This document shows positions 59,911 through 64,000 of a stretch of 64,000 bases of DNA, piece after piece. A program made the position numbers and the translations under genes. Origin of the DNA: an uncultured Bacteroidales bacterium. GTDB taxonomy: Bacteria; Bacteroidota; Bacteroidia; Bacteroidales; P3. The stretch is from contig OMXC01000014.1 of NCBI GenBank assembly GCA_900314925.1, forward strand, positions 1-64,000, read 5' to 3'. The notes under the pieces were generated by a model, which saw nothing but the letters and a program-made list of their open reading frames with translations, had not been told where the DNA came from and did no database searches. Numbering within the stretch: position 1 is the stretch's first letter; each line of letters opens with the position of its first letter.

Positions 59911-62001
59911 TTACATCTTGGCGTAGTAGCGGCGCGAGGCCTCCTCCTGGCGGGGCTTGCTGAAGTTGGAGACGCGGCGCAGGTAGCCGATGACGCGCGT
60001 CAGGTAGTCAACGTTGGTCGAGTGGCACTTGGGGCACTCCTTGAGGTAGCGCTTGTCGATGTGGCCGCAGTCGTTGCAGATGGTGTTGGGTATGTTGAAG
60101 GTGAAGTAGTTGCAGCCCTCCTTGGCGGCCACGTCGAGGAGCTGGCGGTACTGCTGCTGCGTGAGGTGCTCCTCGAGGTTGCAGTGCAGCGCCGAGCCGC
60201 CGGTGAGGTGCTCTATGTAGGGGGCGCCGTGCAGGCGGAACTTGTCGAGCACGGTGAGCGAGGTGTCCTCGACGATGTAGAAGTAGCTGTTGTAGCAGTC
60301 GCGCGGCACGAAGTAGCCGTCCTCGCGGTCCCACTTGGCGTGCTTCACGCCCACGTTCTCGGCCGGTATCATCTCGCAGTTGAACATCACCTCCTTGGTG
60401 CGGTACTCCTTGTTCTTCTTCTCCACCAGGCCGAGGACCGTCTGCACGAACTCACGGTACTGGGGGTTGTCCGTGATGGGGATGCCCATGAACTCGGCGG
60501 CCTCCACGAGGCCGTTGACGCCGATGGTGAGGTACTGGCGCGCTATGTTGATGTAGCCGGCGTCGAAGAGCGGCAGCATGCCGTGGGCCTGCAGGTCCTT
60601 GAGGTTCTCGTTGTAGGCCAGCTGCACCTTGTGGCAGAGGTCTATGATGTCGGTCAGGAAGTCGCGGTAGTCCTTGCCGTTGTTGACGGCATACTGTATG
60701 CAGCGGTTGAGGTTGATGGTGAGCACGGACTTGGAACCCGTCGAGACGCCGCCGGCGCCGAGGGTGTAGCTGAAGCCGTTGTCGGTGATCTCGTTGCGCA
60801 GGCGGCAGCAGCTGCTCAGCGAGTCGGCGTTGTCGGAGATATAGGTGAAGAAGGAATGGCCTTCGGCGTACATCTCTGCCGTGAAGTCGGCCATCTCCTT
60901 GTCAACGAACTGCCCGTCCTTGTCGTAGAGCAGCGCCATGGTCTCCACCGGGAAGGTGAGCACGGCCTTCGTGCGCTCGGCGTTGAACCAGCGCATGAAG
61001 CGCTTCTGCAGCCATTTCAGCCCCTCCCAGTCGGGCTCCGACCCGTCGGGGAAGCGGAACTCGCCGAAGATGCTCTCGAAGTAGGGGCGGTCATAGTAGG
61101 CTATGTTCCAGAACACCGACTGGTAGTTGCGCGCGCCGGTGGGCTGGTTGAGGCTGTAGACGATCTGCTCGAAGCAGTCGGTGATGACCTTGTCCATGGT
61201 CTTCTGCCGCAGCGAGAGGTCCACCACGCGGTCGGGGTCCTTCCAGTAGTCCTTGCCGTAGTCCTTGCCGATGAAGTAGTTGAGATACATCAGGAACTCA
61301 GGTGTGGCGCAGGCGCCGCTGAGCATGGAGCTCACCATGAAGACCATGTTGATGAAGCCGCCGCAGAACGACTTGAGGTTGCTCGGGGCCGTGCTGTTGC
61401 CGCCGATGGAGACCGTGCCGCCGAGCAGCCACGGGTACATGGTGATGGAGGCGCAGTAGTTGGCCAGGCTCGTCTCGTCGTTCTTATATATAAAGTGGTG
61501 GGTCAGCAGGTCGATATAGCGGTTGGCAAGTTCCTTGCCGTACATCTGCTTGATGCGGTCGGTGAGCAGGCGCCGGTTGAGGCGTATGAAGCCGCTCTTC
61601 GGCAGCTCGCCGATGAGGGTGGCGATGTTCTTGTTCTCGACGTTGGCGTTGGCGTCGTATTTGCTGCCCGTGGCGGCGTTGGCGGCGTCCACATAGTCGG
61701 CCAGGAACTTCAGCTTCTCCAGGGTCTCGCGGTCTTCGGTGTGCTGCTGGCGGTAGAGCATGAAGCTCTTGGCCACAGTGTAGTAGCCCTCCTTCATCAG
61801 GGCCACCTCCACCTGGTTCTGTATCTCCTCGACGGTGATGCCGTTGTGGATGTCGAGGTGCGACAGTATCTTCGACAGGCTGCCCAGGTCCACGGGCTCC
61901 TTCACCGAGTCGAACGCCTTGACGATGGCGTTCATGATCTTGTCAAGCGAAAAGCGCTCGGTGACGCCTTCACGCTTCGTAATCGATAACGTGTTCTCCA
62001 T
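59911..62001 (-). CDS. nrdD: Anaerobic (class III) ribonucleoside-triphosphate reductase
   Basis: Reduces ribonucleotides to deoxyribonucleotides without oxygen using a glycyl radical. At 696 residues it fits NrdD. The N-terminal ATP-cone (TKREGVTERFSLDKIMNAIVKAF) is near residues 6-90. The C-terminal zinc site (CNDCGHIDKRYLKECPKCHS) and the radical Gly in TRVIGYLRRVSNFS, near residue 677, are clear. The start is ATG 62001 (MENTLS); the open frame upstream runs through the riboswitch. NrdG follows three bases later. Confidence 0.94.
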   Translation of the reverse strand: MENTLSITKREGVTERFSLDKIMNAIVKAFDSVKEPVDLGSLSKILSHLDIHNGITVEEIQNQVEVALMKEGYYTVAKSFMLYRQQHTEDRETLEKLKFLADYVDAANAATGSKYDANANVENKNIATLIGELPKSGFIRLNRRLLTDRIKQMYGKELANRYIDLLTHHFIYKNDETSLANYCASITMYPWLLGGTVSIGGNSTAPSNLKSFCGGFINMVFMVSSMLSGACATPEFLMYLNYFIGKDYGKDYWKDPDRVVDLSLRQKTMDKVITDCFEQIVYSLNQPTGARNYQSVFWNIAYYDRPYFESIFGEFRFPDGSEPDWEGLKWLQKRFMRWFNAERTKAVLTFPVETMALLYDKDGQFVDKEMADFTAEMYAEGHSFFTYISDNADSLSSCCRLRNEITDNGFSYTLGAGGVSTGSKSVLTINLNRCIQYAVNNGKDYRDFLTDIIDLCHKVQLAYNENLKDLQAHGMLPLFDAGYINIARQYLTIGVNGLVEAAEFMGIPITDNPQYREFVQTVLGLVEKKNKEYRTKEVMFNCEMIPAENVGVKHAKWDREDGYFVPRDCYNSYFYIVEDTSLTVLDKFRLHGAPYIEHLTGGSALHCNLEEHLTQQQYRQLLDVAAKEGCNYFTFNIPNTICNDCGHIDKRYLKECPKCHSTNVDYLTRVIGYLRRVSNFSKPRQEEASRRYYAKM

Positions 62002-62021
62002 ATTCCTTGTTTTTCGCGTTT

Positions 62022-62195
62022 GTTGCCGGCCGTGGCAGGTCTCCTGGCTCTGTCCTCTGCGGGCGCGCCTTCTCAGGGCCGCTTGAGCCCCAATGGCATT
62101 GTGCACCCGCCGCTGCCGGACATCACAGTTGCGCGTCAGCCCATGATTTACACATGGTTCCCTATTGTCCGTCTATGGCGTACCATGGCCTTTTC
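62022..62195 (-). promoter_or_regulatory. Cobalamin riboswitch upstream of nrdDG
   Basis: On the minus strand the leader has GGGAACCATG, then GGGCTGACGCGCAACTGT, a variable stem region and the B12 box AGCCAGGAGACCTGCC. These are hallmarks of AdoCbl riboswitches. B12 binding is expected to lower NrdD/NrdG expression, as organisms with a B12-dependent class II enzyme often prefer that one when B12 is plentiful. No class II gene is in the window. Confidence 0.88.
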
Positions 62196-62202
62196 GTGGT
62201 TG

Positions 62203-62234
62203 CAAAATTACAACCTTTCCCGAAACCCCGCAAA
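62203..62234 (-). promoter_or_regulatory. Promoter of the nrdDG riboswitch transcript
   Basis: TTTG (62234-62231) and TAATTTTG (62210-62203) on the minus strand with a 20-base spacer, just before the riboswitch. Confidence 0.7.
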
Positions 62235-62314
62235 TTAACTTATCCACACCGGCATGTTGATAATCGCGCCGCCGTAGCGCGTGCAAGGCTCCGCGCCACC
62301 TCCGACCCACTGTC

Positions 62315-62437
62315 TCCCTACGGACCCCCTACGGACCCGGTACGGCCGTTCTTCAGTAGTTCTTCAGTAGTTCTTCAGTGCCGCACTGAAGAACTACTGA
62401 AGAACGGCCGTAGGGACTCCGTGGAGGGGCCGTAGAG
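62315..62437. repeat. Dispersed palindromic repeat, copy 4
   Basis: CCCTACGGACCCCCTACGGACC and three TTCTTCAGTAG units face CTACTGAAGAA units and CCGTAGGGACTCCGTGG. It is closest to copy 1 at 14.5 kb. Confidence 0.85.
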
Positions 62438-62472
62438 CAACGGTGCGCGGATGCAATTTTTTTTGCCATATT

Positions 62473-62504
62473 TTTGCTAATATTATGAAAAATATGTATA
62501 TTTG
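62473..62504 (+). promoter_or_regulatory. Promoter of the P5C dehydrogenase gene
   Basis: TTTG at 62473-62476 and TATATTTG at 62497-62504 with a 20-base spacer. Confidence 0.7.
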
Positions 62505-62564
62505 CAGGTTGTTACCATAACGGCAAATGGCTGAAAACAATTAAACATCAATAAAATAAACACT

Positions 62565-64000
62565 ATGAACAACAGTATTTTCATGTTCCCCAAGCCCGAG
62601 AACGAACCCGTGAAAGGCTACGCTCCCGGCAGTCCTGAAAGAGCGGAAATCCGCAAAGCCCTCGACGAGCTCTACGCCAAGGTGACCGAAATCCCCGCCA
62701 TCATCGGCGGCAAGGAGGTGAAGACCAAGAATATGGGCGAAGTGGTGATGCCCACGGAGAACCACCACGTCCTGGCCCGCTACCACAAGGTGGGCGAGAA
62801 GGAGGTGAAGGCCGCCATCGACGCCGCCATGAAGGCCCGCAAGGAATGGGCCGAGACGCCGTGGATCGACCGCGCCAGCGTGATGATGAAGATCGCCACG
62901 CTCATCAGCGGCAAGTACCGCTACCTCATCAACGCCGCCACCATGCTCGGCCAGGGCAAGACCACCATGCAGGCCGAGATCGACAGCGCCTGCGAGCTGG
63001 TCGACTTCCTGCGCTACAACACCTACTACGCCAGCCAGATATACAGCGACCAGCCCTGCTCCGACAAGGGCACGCTGAACTACGTGACCTACCGCGCCAT
63101 GGAGGGCTTCGTCTTCGCCATCACGCCGTTCAACTTCACTTCCATCGCCTCCAACCTCTGCCTCAGCCCCGTGCTGATGGGCAACGTGTGCATCTGGAAG
63201 CCTTCGACAACGGCCCTGCTCTCCAACTATATATTAATGAAGATATACAAAGAGGCAGGCCTGCCCGACGGCGTGGTCAACTTCCTCCCCGGCAGCGGCG
63301 CGCTCATAGGCAAGGTGGCCTTCGCCGACGAGAACCTCGCCGGCGTCCACTTCACCGGCTCCACCGCCACCTTCAAGGGCTTCTGGAAAGCCATCGGCCA
63401 GAACATCGACATCTACAAGACCTACCCGAAGATCGTCGGCGAGACGGGCGGCAAGGACTTCATCATGGTGCACCGCAGCGCCGACCCCGACCAGGTGGCC
63501 ACGGCCATCGTCCGCGGCGCCTTCGAGTTCCAGGGCCAGAAGTGCTCCGCCGCAAGCCGCGCCTATGTGCCTAAGAGCATGTGGCCCAAGGTGGAGAAGA
63601 CCGTGGGCAAGATGCTCAAGGAGATCAAGATGGGCGACGTGCGCGACTTCAGCGCCTTCGTCAACGCCGTCATCGACGAGGCCTCCTTCGACAACTGCAA
63701 GCGCTACATCGACCATGCCAAGAAGAGCAATGATGCCGAGATAGTCTTCGGCGGCAAGTGCGACAAGAAGAAGGGCTGGTTCGTGGAGCCCACCGTCATC
63801 CTGGCCAAGAAGCCCGACTACAAGAGCATGTGCGAGGAGATCTTCGGACCCATCATCACCATCTACGTCTACGACGACAAGGACTACGAGAAGACCTGCC
63901 AGCTGTGCGACACAACGTCGCCCTACGCCCTGACGGGTGCCATCTTCGCCACCGACCGCAAGGCCCTGCGCGCCGGCTACGACCTGCTGAAGAATGCCGC
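62565..64000 (+). CDS. 1-pyrroline-5-carboxylate (glutamate semialdehyde) dehydrogenase, 5' part
   Basis: Oxidises glutamate gamma-semialdehyde to glutamate with NAD+, the last step of proline and arginine breakdown. The frame is open to the window edge (about 478 codons seen). The start MNNSIFMFPKPENEPVKGYAPGSPERAE and the KNMGEVVMPTENHHVLARYHKVGEKEVKAAI block mark the P5CDH-type aldehyde dehydrogenase. AITPFNFTSIASNL and GETGGKDFIMVHRSAD follow. The catalytic Cys lies in FQGQKCSAASRAY near residue 327. It fits an amino-acid-fermenting lifestyle. A strong promoter precedes it. Confidence 0.88.
   Translation, partial: MNNSIFMFPKPENEPVKGYAPGSPERAEIRKALDELYAKVTEIPAIIGGKEVKTKNMGEVVMPTENHHVLARYHKVGEKEVKAAIDAAMKARKEWAETPWIDRASVMMKIATLISGKYRYLINAATMLGQGKTTMQAEIDSACELVDFLRYNTYYASQIYSDQPCSDKGTLNYVTYRAMEGFVFAITPFNFTSIASNLCLSPVLMGNVCIWKPSTTALLSNYILMKIYKEAGLPDGVVNFLPGSGALIGKVAFADENLAGVHFTGSTATFKGFWKAIGQNIDIYKTYPKIVGETGGKDFIMVHRSADPDQVATAIVRGAFEFQGQKCSAASRAYVPKSMWPKVEKTVGKMLKEIKMGDVRDFSAFVNAVIDEASFDNCKRYIDHAKKSNDAEIVFGGKCDKKKGWFVEPTVILAKKPDYKSMCEEIFGPIITIYVYDDKDYEKTCQLCDTTSPYALTGAIFATDRKALRAGYDLLKNA

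Noticed and set aside
59398..61989. Long open frame of about 860 codons on the plus strand opposite nrdD/nrdG
   Set aside because: It is the mirror of a GC-rich coding region with biased third positions. The translation is Val/Leu/Ala/His-rich low complexity with no family pattern, while the opposite strand encodes clear NrdD and NrdG.

Overview
The window reads as a chromosomal segment of a high-GC member of the Bacteroidales (Bacteroidota), probably an uncultured anaerobe. Three lines of evidence support this. Many upstream regions carry the Bacteroidota promoter pair, TTTG about 19-20 bases before TAnnTTTG. Type IX secretion is present, with two type A sorting domains and PorQ. The metabolism fits an anaerobic amino-acid fermenter: lysine 2,3-aminomutase, 3,5-diaminohexanoate dehydrogenase, and an oxygen-sensitive NrdD/NrdG ribonucleotide reductase under a cobalamin riboswitch. 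I saw no tRNA, rRNA, CRISPR array, intact insertion sequence or prophage.

Layout. 1-6.3 kb: end of a secreted protein, kdd, an ExbB/ExbD proton-channel operon, an isoprenyl diphosphate synthase and a TPR protein. 6.3-14 kb: a MurL/MurD2-type peptidoglycan pair, an M20 amidohydrolase, a LolA-like protein with an MMPL/RND exporter, and a LEA-like lipoprotein. 14-17 kb: a 99-bp tandem repeat, a structured RNA, and a small operon with a MauE/thioredoxin-like membrane protein and a cysteine-rich mini-lipoprotein. 17-29 kb: glnS, an ArnT-like glycosyltransferase, a second copy of the RNA before an outer-membrane receptor, an AAA ATPase, pheT, a zinc-ribbon protein behind a third copy of the RNA, and a toxin-antitoxin pair. 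29-38.5 kb: a pseudouridine synthase, SanA, a TonB-domain protein, an RsmI-like methyltransferase, an HtrA protease, a MATE transporter and a C10 protease. 38.5-50 kb: sufB, a TrmH methyltransferase, small enzymes, mpl, a Bro-N protein, ispG and a pair of membrane regulators. 50-64 kb: rarA, queA, a cell-wall cluster (MltD-like, DivIC/FtsB, NlpC/P60), kamA, porQ, a lipoate ligase, a nitroreductase, nrdG/nrdD and the start of a P5C dehydrogenase.

Two themes go beyond routine annotation. First, three related RNAs of about 190-220 nt (nested helices, an inner bulged hairpin, then an intrinsic terminator) each follow a strong promoter and end 56-63 nt before a start codon. They look like an attenuator or riboswitch-like family, or a 6S-like family, that I cannot name. 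Second, the genome is heavily invaded by short repeats. A dispersed palindrome occurs four times. A second class, short units of about 6-10 bp iterated and often arranged as inverted repeats, lies both between genes and in frame inside conserved enzymes (M20 amidohydrolase, MurL, MurD, PheT, an ArnT-like transferase). In two exported proteins it also makes up part of the signal peptide.

All calls rest on reading the sequence and knowledge of the families; no database search was run.
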